64,000 nucleotides of DNA from Enoplolaimus lenunculus. Lineage: Eukaryota > Nematoda > Enoplea > Enoplida > Thoracostomopsidae. The notes beneath the pieces are model-generated. The model had not been told where the DNA came from and ran no database searches. It saw nothing but the letters and a program-made list of their open reading frames with translations. Positions 11,601 to 22,428 of the stretch are shown here, in pieces; position 1 is the stretch's first letter; each line of letters starts with the position of its first letter. A program made the translations under genes and the position numbers. The stretch is taken from the NCBI GenBank assembly GCA_030248215.1, contig JASANG010001649.1, positions 124,001 to 188,000 on the forward strand, given 5' to 3'.

Positions 11601-13624
11601 ATAGTCATACAGTCACCTCAGAGATGATATCAAGATTGAAGGCTTAGGCGCAAGTATAAAAAACTATTCTACAGTGAAAATTTCCTTCGGCATCCTATAG
11701 ACAGATTCTGTTGCTTCACAAATCCACGTTCATCTGTTATATATAGATATACAACAGGGTGCCACCGGAATTCCGGTTCCGGTTCCGGATATTTTCACCT
11801 TCCGGTTCCGGTTCCGGTAAATTGTAATTCCGGTTGCACCCTGATATACAAATATATACATACATATTATATTACATGTATACATACTGTGAAAAATTAT
11901 TACATAACTCTACCTCAAATTTGCTGTCTTTACACTTAATTAAAAAGTGTACAATATCGTCTTTTTTCAACTTTAATTTATCTTCGATAGCGACACGTTG
12001 TTCTGGGCCCCATTGGCCGCCCCAAAGTGAATTTAGGACGTAGGCCTTCTCGTCCAAACGAACGGCAAAATGAAACGGACGGTCAGCGCCGCTGTCGCCG
12101 GAGAACACATCCGGTCCCGATGTTAGATTAATTGAAATACTGCAAACAAGACGGCATGGCTCATGTACATTTCCCCCATATTCAAAATTAAGGCTTAGGC
12201 GTCGGTAAATCTGTAATTGGCACTGCGAGCTATCGTGAGTCTAGATACATTAACAAAATGCACCAAAAATTCAATGAACTGTTGAGCTGCAGGGCTGTGG
12301 TGGGTTTAAAGCTCAAAAGAGTCAACTATTGAACTCAGGGCCTGACGTCTCTCATACGCGTATCACTTATCATCAATTGGTACCAAGTCTTGTAACTTTC
12401 AAACCAACTAGTAGTAGTGATGTTCAAAATGCAGTAAATTTTTCTTATTTGTTCTACCCGACTCTTCTGCCCGTTAATCAGTTTGTGATAGGCCTTGTGA
12501 CTTTCAAACCAACGAATGAGGAGATTCGGCATTCAACACTCTGACTTGATTTACCCAACACCTCTACCACTTTTGAGATGCGCACTTGCACGAGTTCGTC
12601 AGTTTGAAAACCTATCGCTAACTGGTGACAGATTCGATACACAGTAATTACGAATACCGGCTTTATCAAGCTCTATTACAAAAAATTCTTCTCATTAAAT
12701 TCCTGTGACGAGTATAAATTTCGACGCCAATGCTTACCGGTTCCCGGTAACAGTTCCTCGAACATTGATTTCGGACCCTGGATGCAGATTGACTGGACGG
12801 ATGTACGGCACAGGCTGCAAAACAAAAATTCATTAATTACAGCCCCTTACGAACATACATTTTCAAAAGTTACACTAGATTTTTACAGTGTTTTTGTTTC
12901 TTACTGCAAGTTAAACTCAGAACTCGGGTTCAGATTTGCAAAGAGCTATGGTTACTCATCTGCCTGCACCACCGCAGTGCTCAACAACAGGTATATACAC
13001 AGACAGGAGACCATGATATTTAACAAGAGTGTGCAGCTGGACACATATATTTTGTGCCCAAAAGAATATTCAGCGCACGCGTTGCATTTTGGCCAACGAT
13101 CCTTAATTTAGTGGGAGTGTACAATTGAACGATTGTATTCACTTTGAGTGTTAAACATTTAATTGGTTGCTCTGATTGTATTTCTAAACGCTATCCTATA
13201 CTGGAACTTTCCGACAGATAAAATCCACTCCCTAAATGAGTGAGGGTAGGGCAAAAACAACGAGCGTTGGTATATTTTATACCGTGGAAAATCAGACGGT
13301 TGTAGTCTAAGAGTGATCACTCACTCTTGATACAACGTAGAGCGGAACCTTTAACTAATTGAAAGTTCAAAAAGTTTTTCTAGGGGGGCTGCTGGCGACA
13401 CTGGCTGGTTTAGTCGGCTACGGGCCTTTGTGCAAGGGGGTTATCCCACAAAATAATGGCTTGTTATCTATTACTAGAATTCGATCTCTTGACTTTAAAT
13501 ATACTCTCGTATTCGAAAAATATATTTCTAATCCATAAATTTAGGTTAAAGTTTACATTATCATGCTTTACGAGCGATGAACTGGTCATTTGAAACAACT
13601 TACCCAATTTAGCTGGCGAACCAT
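8673..13624 (-). CDS. tandem-repeat galectin, two CRDs (7 exons)
   Basis: Minus-strand exons 13604-13624, 12738-12814, 11914-12139, 11267-11386, 10609-10770, 9551-9673 and 8673-8795 (TAG) join with agreeing phases to 283 residues: a complete galectin without signal peptide, as usual for this family of beta-galactoside-binding lectins. The ATG context is ACAATGG. CRD1 spans residues about 8-148 and CRD2 about 155-283. Sugar-site residues: CRD1 His56, Arg60, Asn69, Trp76, Glu79, Arg81; CRD2 His194, Arg198, Asn207, Trp214, Glu217, Arg219. The Asn of the usual HxNPR motif is absent in both (HFAVR, HFSAR). Both CRDs share a phase-0 intron before the IFLND / IFTEG strand; their other intron positions differ. 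It converges on the secreted-protein gene; several MITEs lie in its introns. The 7-residue first exon is the least certain part. Confidence 0.9.
8900..9068 (-). mobile_element. MITE-A copy
   Basis: It lies just outside the galectin terminal exon, in the last intron. Ends are CATGTAACGAAAGATCAGGG and ACGGCCCTGCTTCGTACATT; the centre has diverged TTAGGC-type hexamers. Confidence 0.6.
9728..9838 (-). mobile_element. MITE-A copy, short
   Basis: CAGGGGCGGGGTCTGGAATA on one side, GTTCTATACATTGACA on the other, with three TTAGGC units between. It sits 55 bp from the galectin exon 9551-9673. Confidence 0.55.
10990..11165 (-). mobile_element. MITE-A remnant
   Basis: Degenerate TTAGGC-type hexamers (CAGGCTATTTTTTGCTTAGG) without intact ends, in a galectin intron. 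Confidence 0.35.
11755..11843. mobile_element. 89-bp MITE-D with perfect 8-bp TSD
   Basis: CAGGGTGCCACCGGAATTCC and its inverted partner ending CCGGTTGCACCCTG make an almost fully palindromic element. ATATACAA flanks it on both sides (11747-11754, 11844-11851), a perfect hAT-size duplication. It lies in the galectin intron between exons 3 and 4 and is the best guide to the family's true ends. Confidence 0.8.
12320..12660. repeat. dispersed repeat with TCTCATACGCG-type end
   Basis: Two internal copies of CTTTCAAACCAAC (12398, 12501) and a GAGTTCGTCAGT segment are shared in part with 46.69-46.88 kb, whose end reads GAGAATATGGGC. Probably a non-autonomous element with poorly kept ends, in the second galectin intron from the 5' side. 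Confidence 0.35.
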
Positions 13625-15840
13625 TGTATTGATTAAAGTTAAATATACTAAACAATGAAATATACTACTATCAAAAAATAGTAACCCAGAATTCTGAAAA
13701 TGGATCTAAACAAAACGTAGGAATGCAAACTTTTATCAGTAAACGCAAGATGGTACATTTTTTGACACTTGAAAGTACTGAAGTTGCATAGCCAACTCAG
13801 AGTCTCGCGCATGGTCAGGGTTGTTCTGGGGCGTCTAGGTAAACCCCCAATCCATGAACCAAGAAACGTTTTGCGAGTGTTGAAAAGGGGGGATTTCATA
13901 CTAAAATTACGTCTACCTTTTCATTCGGTTCGCTTGCGTGCTTTTGTTTTACCTTTTACACACACGGTAAGGGGACATCAGTATTAAAATTATTTCACGG
14001 TTTCAGTATGCTTTACTTGCGGATTCGCTGTAGCTCCCAGTGTTGCTTATCTAAGACCCCTCCCAGTTGAAAATTCTAGGTACGCGCATGTTCAGAATCA
14101 CATCGTGGTTTAGCTTGCCGCCGCATTTTTGCGTTTAGCGACAATTGTAAATTTGAGATTAGTGCGCGAGCTAAGGTATTCGAAGCCTGCCAATCTGTGA
14201 GATGGCCGAGATGGGCCCCTGCAATGTATCATCCAGGAGCACAGCAGCTGATCCAAAAACAAATGGCCTCAAACGCGGGGCACATGATATAATGATGAAA
14301 GAAATTTCGCGGGTGGAGAAAAACAAGCCAAACAGTCGTGAATAACAAGGTGGTTAACCTGAATGGCACCGAAGGTTCAAAAACCCTTTTAGAAGGTAAG
14401 AGGATTGTAGGCGCGGCGCTGAGATGCACCGAAACATGTTGTTAGCTGTGGATTTAAATATGCAGTGACAATTTTCTTTGGAGGCCTAATAATGATTTCT
14501 AAATGAAGACCACTTTCGCGTATAAACAGTATATTGCATGTGCACAAAACGGACAACCATATCTCACATGCTTAAGTACAAGGATCATATTCTAACCTGT
14601 CCCTGAGGCCGATTTGTATTGCGGGACCCAAAAACAGTTGATGAAAAAAATGGGTTATCTCGATTAAATTTTTCATTTTTGAAACACTCGACAAGGGACC
14701 CACGAATGTGCTGGCCTTGACGCCCCAGCGCCACAGGCCTCCAATATGACCCGACCTTAAAAGGGTTATCGGCTATTCCTTGCGTTACAGCTTAATCTAA
14801 AATAACTTCCGCTTAGTTGCATTTCAAAGTTACAATAACAACCAAGAGCATACAAATAGTGTATAAAACTGTTATCTAAGAAGCTTAAGACATTGTAATC
14901 AGTAAACGTATATGTTGCAGGCCAATCTGCTATTCAGGCCAATTACTAATGTGTGGAAAATTAAAATTAAGGTTAGAGCACAAGAGCGCCGCACGCTTAA
15001 AGCAACGATCAGCAGCAGCAGCGCGCGTTTGTATATCGGAAAGACAATAAACCTCGCTACAACTGACTTGTACCATGATCCCAGAACAGACAATCTGTGG
15101 TCTTCGTGAACAAACTGGCCTGTAGCCAAGAGGGGGTCCAGGGGTTGCTCAGTAGTATTACTTGAGGCACAGTTAAGGCATGTTGTAACGTGTATTATTC
15201 GCGCCTCAGGCACCACGGGGCGTCCTAAGTTTTGACGATTTTATAATCATGCAGTTGTTACAATGTTGTCCAAGGATCTTTGGGTTAAAGGTGCAAGGGC
15301 TTTTTAGCCCCCTCCCACAAGTCGCGGCTTTGCTGAAATTATAGTTCACCGTTAATATGCAATTGCGAGTCCAATAGCAGAGCCGACACAGTGTTTGGCT
15401 CCGTAATCTATTAGCCCGATCAGGGGTGTAGCTAGGATCTCAATTCGGAAAGGGATAACCTCCTGTAATTTTTTTGGCATCTAACCTCGGATATAAAAAG
15501 GTAATTGTTAACCCTGTTAAAAGGATTGTTTCTAGGCTGTTGAAAAATTTCAAGAGGGAATTTATTAAGGTGAAACAAGAATTCCGATACAACTTAGAAT
15601 TCCGATTCCATTAGAATTTCGATTCAAAACGAGTTCCGATCCCGCTTCCGATTGCACAATCAATCGAAATTAGATTTCGGACGTTTTAATTTTAGGCCTA
15701 CATGTGGTGAGAAGTTGCAGGAAAATTCTGCATCATTTAATAACGTATTAAATTGTTTTTGATGAGATAACTTATCAATTGTCAGTCAAGGTAGGAACCG
15801 GGACTTGAGTCCTTTTAACTAAGTGGCTGGAAAAGCGGGT
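13625..15840. other. intergenic stretch upstream of galectin
   Basis: Apart from the short candidate reading frame at 14203-14349, I see no exon, no clear repeat end and no RNA gene here. The galectin promoter should lie directly above 13624, but I cannot point to a defined element. Confidence 0.4.
14203..14349 (+). CDS. possible small ORF, 48 aa, unrecognised
   Basis: An ATG in good context (GAGATGG) opens a 48-residue frame starting MAEMGPCNVSSRSTAADPK and rich in Lys. In the next frame, overlapping its end, about 48 further codons (VVNLNGTEGSKTLLEGKRIV core) run to TAG near 14440. The composition of both looks more protein-like than the surrounding shadow frames, so this could be one gene with a break, a pseudogene, or chance. 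Function unknown. Confidence 0.2.
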
Positions 15841-15842
15841 TA

Positions 15843-16086
15843 CGGATGGTTTCGAACTAGCTACCTTCTGCGTATCAGCGGGCCCGTGGCCAAGGGAAGG
15901 CAGGGCGGCTCAGCCCAAACCCTGAAAAATTTCGGCCTTCCCTAGAAGATTTTCAACCTTGCTAGTAAGTCGTTGAAAACCTTTAAATGTCCCTCTTGAA
16001 AAATTTTAAGCCACCTAGCAAGGTGAGCTGGCTCTGGGCCTGCGTGTCAGACAGACGCTGTTACCGCTGCGCGATGTAGACTGCCT
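15843..16086 (-). repeat. tRNA-like sequence split by MITE-B
   Basis: On the minus strand CATCGCGCAGCGGTAACA gives an A box and GCTAGTTCGAAACCA a B box. Between them sits the MITE-B at 15879-16042. With it removed the spacing is that of a tRNA. It may be a tRNA pseudogene or a SINE head. Confidence 0.5.
15879..16042 (-). mobile_element. MITE-B copy with 8-bp TSD
   Basis: Ends CGGGCCCGTGGCC and CTCTGGGCCTG. Flanking 8-mers CGTATCAG (15871-15878) and CGTGTCAG (16043-16050) differ at one base, and the latter matches the tRNA-like target. Confidence 0.7.
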
Positions 16087-16844
16087 ATCTAACTGCTTCT
16101 ATCGTCGACTATATCTCGGATTGTTTAGCTTTACAGAACCAGAAAATGATTGCCGATTTGTTACTGCAACGTTTTTTGAGAATAGTTGCCAGATACAAAT
16201 AATCCTAGTCACAAAATTTGTAGCTCCGATTCCGCTTCCGTTATAGATTTGCTGTTTCGATTCCGGTAAAACGGCGAATTTCCGTGCAGTCTACCGTTCA
16301 ACTAAACTTTTTACATCATCTAATACAATGGGTTGTCTAAAATTTATAGGAAGAAGGCGGGCTGGCCAGATACAAAGCGCAATTTTTACTGTGTGCTATA
16401 AAACGTGACAATTTTCTCATGGTGAAAATTTGCTAATATATGTGCCAACTTTCTGAGGAGCAAAATTGTAAAGTAAGTTAGCCCTTACCATTTTATTACA
16501 AAAGAATTACTGACGGATCCGCTAGTCACTGTGAACGTACCTACAAAGTTGCGTATCTGCTATTGATAAAAACAATTGCGAAACCTCGACAGTACACTCG
16601 AAATACAAGCATACGCATATGCTCCGTAGAGAACAATGTTTCAAAATAAAACATCACAACGTAGCTGTTGCTTTATAACACAATGCTATCTGCAGCGATA
16701 GGAGAAAAAGTGTAATAAAACAAGTCTTGTGTATATAAAACGATTGTTTGGGATAGCGTGTTTACATACGTGTAGCCACTACGTCTTCAATTTAGCAAGA
16801 AAAACAGGACCGCAATGAGGAATTGGAAGTACAGAACGGGTTCG

Positions 16845-16992
16845 TCTGGCATGTAGCCAAAGGACGGCTAGAAGAGTTTTGTTTCCCCTCCCCTGAGAAG
16901 ATTTTCAACCTTGTAAACGCATCGAATATCTTTGTATGCCCCTCCTAAAAACGCTTGGCACCCTAGCAAAGTGAGTTGGCTACGGGCCGGGG
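16845..16992 (-). mobile_element. MITE-B copy
   Basis: GCATGTAGCCAAAGGACGGC on the left and GAGTTGGCTACGGGCCGGGG on the right, with the family's AGATTTTCAACCTTGTAA middle. No clean target duplication seen. Confidence 0.6.
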
Positions 16993-17465
16993 GATCAGGA
17001 AGACTGTAGAGAGAGAGCAGCGTAATTGAAATTTTCCTAGCATCGGATTTTACTGTCCAAAAATATAGCTCGTTCAAAAAGACAAATATCTTTGTAAAGA
17101 ACGGTGCCACAGGGAAGTCTCGTAGTTGCGACCCTGAAGGAAAGCAATTGAATTTTTTAAGTTTATTGGGTGAATTAAAGTTTTCCGATGAATCAATCAT
17201 ACAAAGATATTTTTCAATCCAGTGAATCACTATTGCCCATTTTTAACGCATAAGGTACATTTTTTAGAAGAAATGTAAAATTGTAAGTAAAATTCATTTG
17301 CGTTCTGGTTCATAAACGCAGCCAAGAGGAGACGGTTGCCTCCTAAAGGCTGACAAGAACAAAATTAATTAAGAATAAAGCTGTAGCCCGAGCAATTTTA
17401 ATACAAAAATATCAATCTGGTTACTCGCCCGCGTTTATTAACCGCTGATTTGTCATTGAAGCTTT

Positions 17466-17605
17466 GGCCAATGTTACTTTTAGGGCTATAAATCAATATG
17501 AAGCATATTCCTAAGCCTAAGCCTAGAGCGTTGAAAAATATAGTCCAAAAACTAAACCTACTTTTTCAATTCCAATAGAACACGGGACGGCCCTACCGAA
17601 ACTAT
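17466..17605 (+). mobile_element. MITE-A2 copy
   Basis: Begins GGCCAATGTTACTTTTAGGG, has two GCCTAA units, and ends near ACACGGGACGGCCCTA. Confidence 0.6.
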
Positions 17606-17890
17606 TGCAAGCAACAGATAATCTCATTAACTGGAATTATTACAATATGCCCTATCAGGCGAAATGAAAAGTTATGACTTTGGGAGGCATCAACTATTCT
17701 TTACGGTAACAAAGTTCACTCTTAGTTATAGTTTGGTGCTGAAATTTTTTGTTGGTCTTTGTATGCACCGCTTGAAAAATGTTTAGTTTCCCTAGCAAGG
17801 TGAGGCTACGGGCCAGCATATGTTTTGTATGCTCGTTCGAAATGATTGAGCACCGCTACCGCTGCCAGCACACTTGTTTCCTTCCAATTA

Positions 17891-18100
17891 CATTGCAAAA
17901 AATTGCAAGTCAAATTGATTCCCTCCGAAATAAGCTTTTCGAGACTACACAAGCTGAGTCAAATTCGACTCCGCCAGAGTCAAATTCGACTCACTGAGTC
18001 GTATGTTTGGCTCTGACCGAGTCGAATTTGAATCAGTTTGTGTAGTTCCGAAAAATCTATTTCTGAGAGAGTCAATATGACTCACCGTGTTTTTGCAGTG
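17891..18100. mobile_element. foldback MITE, CACTGCAAAAA ends
   Basis: From CATTGCAAAAAATTGCAAGT to CACCGTGTTTTTGCAGTG, largely self-complementary, with GAGTCAAATTCGACTC repeated in the centre. Half-copies occur at 49.76 and 55.68 kb. Confidence 0.6.
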
Positions 18101-18599
18101 TACTGAATACATAAATGGTTTTAAGCGAATCTCACGTGCAGACTGTAATGTTAACAACTACATATAACATTTAATAACCAGTCTTTATCCTATTCCCTTT
18201 ATACCCTTTATTTGTCTAATGCTTCATTGTAAACGTTATCTCCTTTAACAACCGCAGTAAAATTTTATGAAATGCAAATCAGTGCAATAAGATTTGGCAA
18301 ACAGGCCGCCGTTTGAGGGACCGTTACGAAGTAAATTTTGTATGCTATGCGGAAAATGTGGCAATCATTTCAAAAATTGCAGGAACCTCTGGCAAAAATT
18401 CAACCGGAATCATAGCCGGAGGTCAAATTTTCTACTGGAGCCTGAGAGCTCGCCATGGCACTGCTAAATTATAAATTTACCCCATGAAATAACATTATAA
18501 GATATTGATATACAGGCCCATGTTAAAATCGCTGCCGTCCCAAAACCCCACCTGTCATTCCAAAAGCTCACTATCCTTTCACAAGAATTTGAGGTATGT

Positions 18600-18945
18600 T
18601 AGAAGGCGGGATTTTGGTACTTTAGGATGTCGGGATATGGTCGAAGGTGGGATTTTGGGACTTCGGGATATGGTAAATAGTGGTATTTTGGAATTCTGTG
18701 ATTTTGGGATTTCGGAATATGGTCCAAGGTGGGATTTTGGGATTTCGAGATATGGTCGAAGGTGGAATTTAGGAATTTTTAGAAATGATCGAAGGTGGAA
18801 ATTAATAGGGATTTCGGGATATGGTAGAAGGTGGTTTTTTGGGATATTGGGATTTCGGGATATGGCCAAACAGTGAGATTTTGAGATTTCGGGATATGGT
18901 CGAAGGTGGGATTTTCGGATTTCGAAATATGGTCGAAGGTGGGAT
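18600..18945 (+). repeat. minisatellite, ~40-bp units
   Basis: About eight imperfect copies of a unit containing GGGATTTCGGGATATGGTCG and AAGGTGGGATTTTGGG. The frames open through it are by-products of the repetition, not genes. Confidence 0.8.
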
Positions 18946-19447
18946 GCTCCTAAAGCCTAAGCCTAAACCTAAGCCTAAACCTAAGCCGAAGCGTAAACGT
19001 AAGCCTGAACCCTAAGCCCAAACCTAAGCCTAAATCTAAGGTCAAGGCTAAAGCCTACGATTTAGCCTAAGGGCCATTTAAGGTTTAGTCTGTGCTTTTT
19101 AAACCATAACCTATTTCTAAGGCTTCAGCCTAAACCTAAGCCTAAGATTCAGTCCAAGGGTAATATAAGATTTAATCTATCTTTAAACCAAAACCTATTC
19201 CTAAGCGTCTGCCTGAGCATAACCCTAAGCCTAAGCATAAGCCTAAGTCTAAGCTTAACCTTAAACCTAAAACTATTAGGTTAAGGCGCCTCTAAACTCT
19301 GCGTCAAAGCTTACGCCAGACCCTACGCCTAACCGCCTGATTCTAAACCTAAGCCTAACTCGGAGCCTTGCCAAATTCTAAACCAACGTTAGTCTAATTT
19401 CTGGTCCCACATAAAAACATTCTGCCCCTGATCTTTACATGGGGCCA
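18946..19447 (+). repeat. long degenerate GCCTAA (TTAGGC) array with MITE-A right end
   Basis: About 430 bp of CCTAAG/CCTAAA hexamers, the longest such array in the window, closing with CTGCCCCTGATCTTTACATG, the MITE-A right end at about 19425-19447. This suggests an expanded MITE-A core. Confidence 0.7.
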
Positions 19448-19889
19448 AAATCCCAACACAAACAAAAATTATCAATTTTTACCTGGAACGGTTGGATTTT
19501 GGGACGGTAGTAAAGTTACCAAAATCCCAACACAACCAAAAGCTGACAATTTTTTAGCTTGGACGGTGGGATTTCGGGTCGGCATTAAAGTTATGCATGG
19601 GCCGAAATACACATACAATTCAAAAACAGACAGCTGATTCAACAGTAACATATATAATTGGAATTATGCCGAAATTGAAGCATGTACCAGGACACTGAGA
19701 ACAGTTTATTGTTGCTGCATATGTTAAAATTTGTATTTTATGGTTCTATTCTACCGGCAGAATTCCTTTAGTCTAAAACCATAATGGTATCACTGTGTTT
19801 GCGTATAGGGTAAATGCTGGAATTTCACAATCCCAAGAATCTGCCCTGGGAAAAAATTAAGCATAGATTCAGCTCGAGCCAATGCCAGC

Positions 19890-20310
19890 TAAGGTGTAAA
19901 CAGAGGGTATATATTAAAAATAACGGAAATGGAAACTGATAATGATCAAAATACCGGAAACGAAAAAGAATGTTGAAGTATAAAAGTGTCAAAGATTTCG
20001 GCCAACACAATTGAGGCGTACAAATATTTACGGGGATTTTATTCTAAAATTTGAAAGAAAACATGGCGGACGTATCTAAATTTGGCCGAAATTTTTAAGA
20101 TTTTTAAGATTCTGGATTTATTTCGTAATTTTTATTTCATTTCGAACAGTCGGAGCATCTCTGTATTCATAGAAAATTGCCAGCCATATAAACGAGATTT
20201 ATAACTAATTTTGAGCGTAAAAAATAACAGAATTTCTGTTATTTCTGTAACGGAAACGGACACGGTTTTAATACTGCAAAAGGAAATCCGGTCACACCCT
20301 GCTCGCTTTA
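19890..20310. repeat. MITE-D2-like element
   Basis: Contains ATAACGGAAATGGAAACTGA on the left and CGGAAACGGACACGGTTTTA then GGTCACACCCTG on the right. It is alignable by eye with 33500-33915, and both end in a CGGTTACACC-type terminus. Confidence 0.45.
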
Positions 20311-20617
20311 CAACTAGCCTGCGATGCGGTTTAACTCTGGTTACAGGCCTATAAAATATGAACGTACTTTCACGTTTACCTTGTTCGAAAGCCTCTTTTA
20401 TTCTAAATATTCCGGCCTGCACGGAAAATTCTCTGCGTAATTTGAATTTTTAGAAAACTCGATTTTTGGCTCAAATTGTTTAGTTTAAACTTGTATATGC
20501 ATATTGTCGCAAACTCACGTATATTTTATCACTAAAGCAAAAATAGTCTAATACTTAGTAACCTTTTTGCTAACGCTTAGGCTAAGGCTAAATCCAAAAA
20601 AATATGCATAAGCGCCA

Positions 20618-20765
20618 GGAGGAGAGCCATGGTGCTCAGCCCCCCTTTAAGAATTTTAGTCCCCCTAACAATTTTCAACTTTGCTTGTAAATCATCGAAA
20701 GCCCATGTATGTCCGTCTTAAAAAATTTTAGCCCCCCTAGCAAGGTGAACTGCCTACGGCTTGCT
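20618..20765 (-). mobile_element. MITE-B copy, decayed
   Basis: Starts near GCGCCAGGAGGAGAGCC and ends GAACTGCCTACGGCTTGCT, with the AATTTTCAACTTTGCTTGTA core. Confidence 0.55.
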
Positions 20766-21111
20766 CCAAGGTTATATATGAGTTCCGTTTTGGTTCAAAC
20801 TTGACGATAATAAAACATATCAGGTTTATTTAGGCTTTAGATGTTGGCTATAAGAACCTATCGATAGCGAGATCGCATTGTTAAATTCACAATTAAACCT
20901 GTTGCGATCCAAATGCTTAGTTTTATAGTGTAGAAATGTCCAATATTCATTACCTTAGTGTATACTTTAATTTCCGGTATCTGGCCTGTTATTATTTCGT
21001 GTCATTTGTTTTTCTTTTATCGGTCAAATAAAAACAAAAGGTGAAAGATATTTTCAAATAAATACAATTGTGTAGTAAAATAACTTTTCTATGAGCGTTC
21101 GAGTCCATGTT

Positions 21112-21302
21112 AAAAGGGCGTTTTCATTTTCTACTGGGACTGCAAAAGCGTAGGCTTACTAGTTTTTGTTTAGGCTTTAGCTCAAGGCTTAGATTTAGAC
21201 TTTATATTTTGGTTTTCACTTTTTTCTATGCTTAGGTTTATTCTTCGGCTTAGAAATATGCTTAATTCAAACTAACGGCCCTAAAAGTAACGTTTGACGC
21301 CG
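21112..21302 (-). mobile_element. MITE-A2 copy, decayed
   Basis: CATGTTAAAAGGGCG on the left and ACGGCCCTAAAAGTAACG on the right; few intact TTAGGC units remain. Confidence 0.5.
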
Positions 21303-21454
21303 TTCCAATATAACGTTTCCTGTATAGAGACGCAATAGGCAACTTTTTAGTTTGAACCTTTTAATTTAATTAATGTTCATTTAACACCATTCTATATTTC
21401 AATGGGAAAAGACGTTGGTCTGTTTGGTGAATAGGTCCGACAAAACTCTAGCTC

Positions 21455-21903
21455 ATGTAGTGATCAGAATAAGAGGGAGTAAGAGGGTGTCCACATTTTG
21501 AGTCCCAATCAATATAGGAGTCCGTATCCCTAATAAGAGACCGCAAGCAGATAGATCCTCTAAACCATAATTAGAGTCCATAAACGTCAATTATCCCTAA
21601 CTGTAGTGCATAAATGACTTCACGAACAAATAAAGTTAAGTTCGAAACTTTAAGTCATACTTAAGTTTTGAAAGTACATTCTTCGTGTGTACTTAGGTAA
21701 TAGCCTTGCATTATCGCTCAAGCTTTTGATACAAAACAAACGTTTAATTGAACGGATAGTTGCAATGCCGGATACATATCAGTAACGAAGGTGGTGGAGT
21801 ACGGGTTAATAAAACAGTCCGTAGCCCAATAACAAATGGGACGGATACCCTCTGGAGTAGCCAAACAAATATCAGTCTCCCCTCCTGTTATTCGGTTCAC
21901 TAC
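21455..21903 (+). mobile_element. MITE-C copy
   Basis: TGTAGTGATCAGAATAAGAG and the inverse ATTCGGTTCACTACAG. The interior is alignable with the copy at 2549-3052 over CATTTTGAGTCCCAATCAAT and the right third. Confidence 0.65.
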
Positions 21904-21950
21904 AGCATTATTTCGAACCATTCTTATACATTCACCCGCTATAGTACTGT

Positions 21951-22112
21951 GGGCCAATGTTACTTTTAGGGCCGTAACAGTGGATTAAGCGTATTCCTAA
22001 GCCGAAGCCTAAAGCCTAAGCCTAAGCCTAAGCCTAAGCAAAGAAATATAGTTTAGAATGTAAGCCTACTCTTTTACAGACCCACCAGAATCCGGAACGG
22101 CCCTAAATGGTG
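21951..22112 (+). mobile_element. MITE-A2 copy with intact hexamers
   Basis: GGCCAATGTTACTTTTAGGG start, then four consecutive GCCTAA units (about 22014-22038), right end CCGGAACGGCCCTAAA. It lies about 175 bp upstream of the CEP170-like start codon. Confidence 0.7.
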
Positions 22113-22287
22113 TATCTGGACGAACATTAAACTTTCAGAGACAAGAATTACCTAATTGCATTCATGTCAACTGCGCCCGCGTAAAGACAAGCAAGAATAG
22201 GAAAATTGTTACACTTAAACATGGACTGTTTCAGCTTAAAACCTTCAGTTGACAATATATATTTTATTCTGATTTACTTCTGCTATT

Positions 22288-22428
22288 ATGTCTTCTCAAA
22301 ATGGTGATTGGCCAACAAACGAACCAACGAACTGGGTACTGCTCAGTGGTCTGGGTCGAAAATACGAATTAACTCGAAAAGATCTTGTGTTCGGACGAGC
22401 GTACGGGATGACTGATGTTATGTTGTTG
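22288..22428 (+). CDS. CEP170-like exon 1
   Basis: Codes residues 1-47, the first FHA strands with the FGR turn (Gly36-Arg37). Donor TTG|GTAAGT, phase 0. The next exon is about 18.0 kb away. Confidence 0.8.

Larger units (their letters stand above)
18515..19600. mobile_element. TIR-bounded element holding a minisatellite
   Basis: CTGCCGTCCCAAAACCCCACC-like sequence on the left and its diverged complement (GGTGGGATTTCGGGTCGGCA) on the right bound about 1.1 kb. Inside are the GGGATTTCGGGATATGG minisatellite and a long GCCTAA array with a MITE-A right end. Boundaries are approximate. Confidence 0.4.

Noticed and set aside
18505-19015. Open frames on both strands (Gly/Arg-rich and Pro/Ile-rich)
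   Set aside because: Produced by the minisatellite and GCCTAA array, whose unit lengths keep the frames open.
18946-19447. GCCTAA array as a real chromosome end or fusion scar
   Set aside because: The array is degenerate, one of many, and bounded by a MITE-A right end, so transposon origin explains it better than a telomere.
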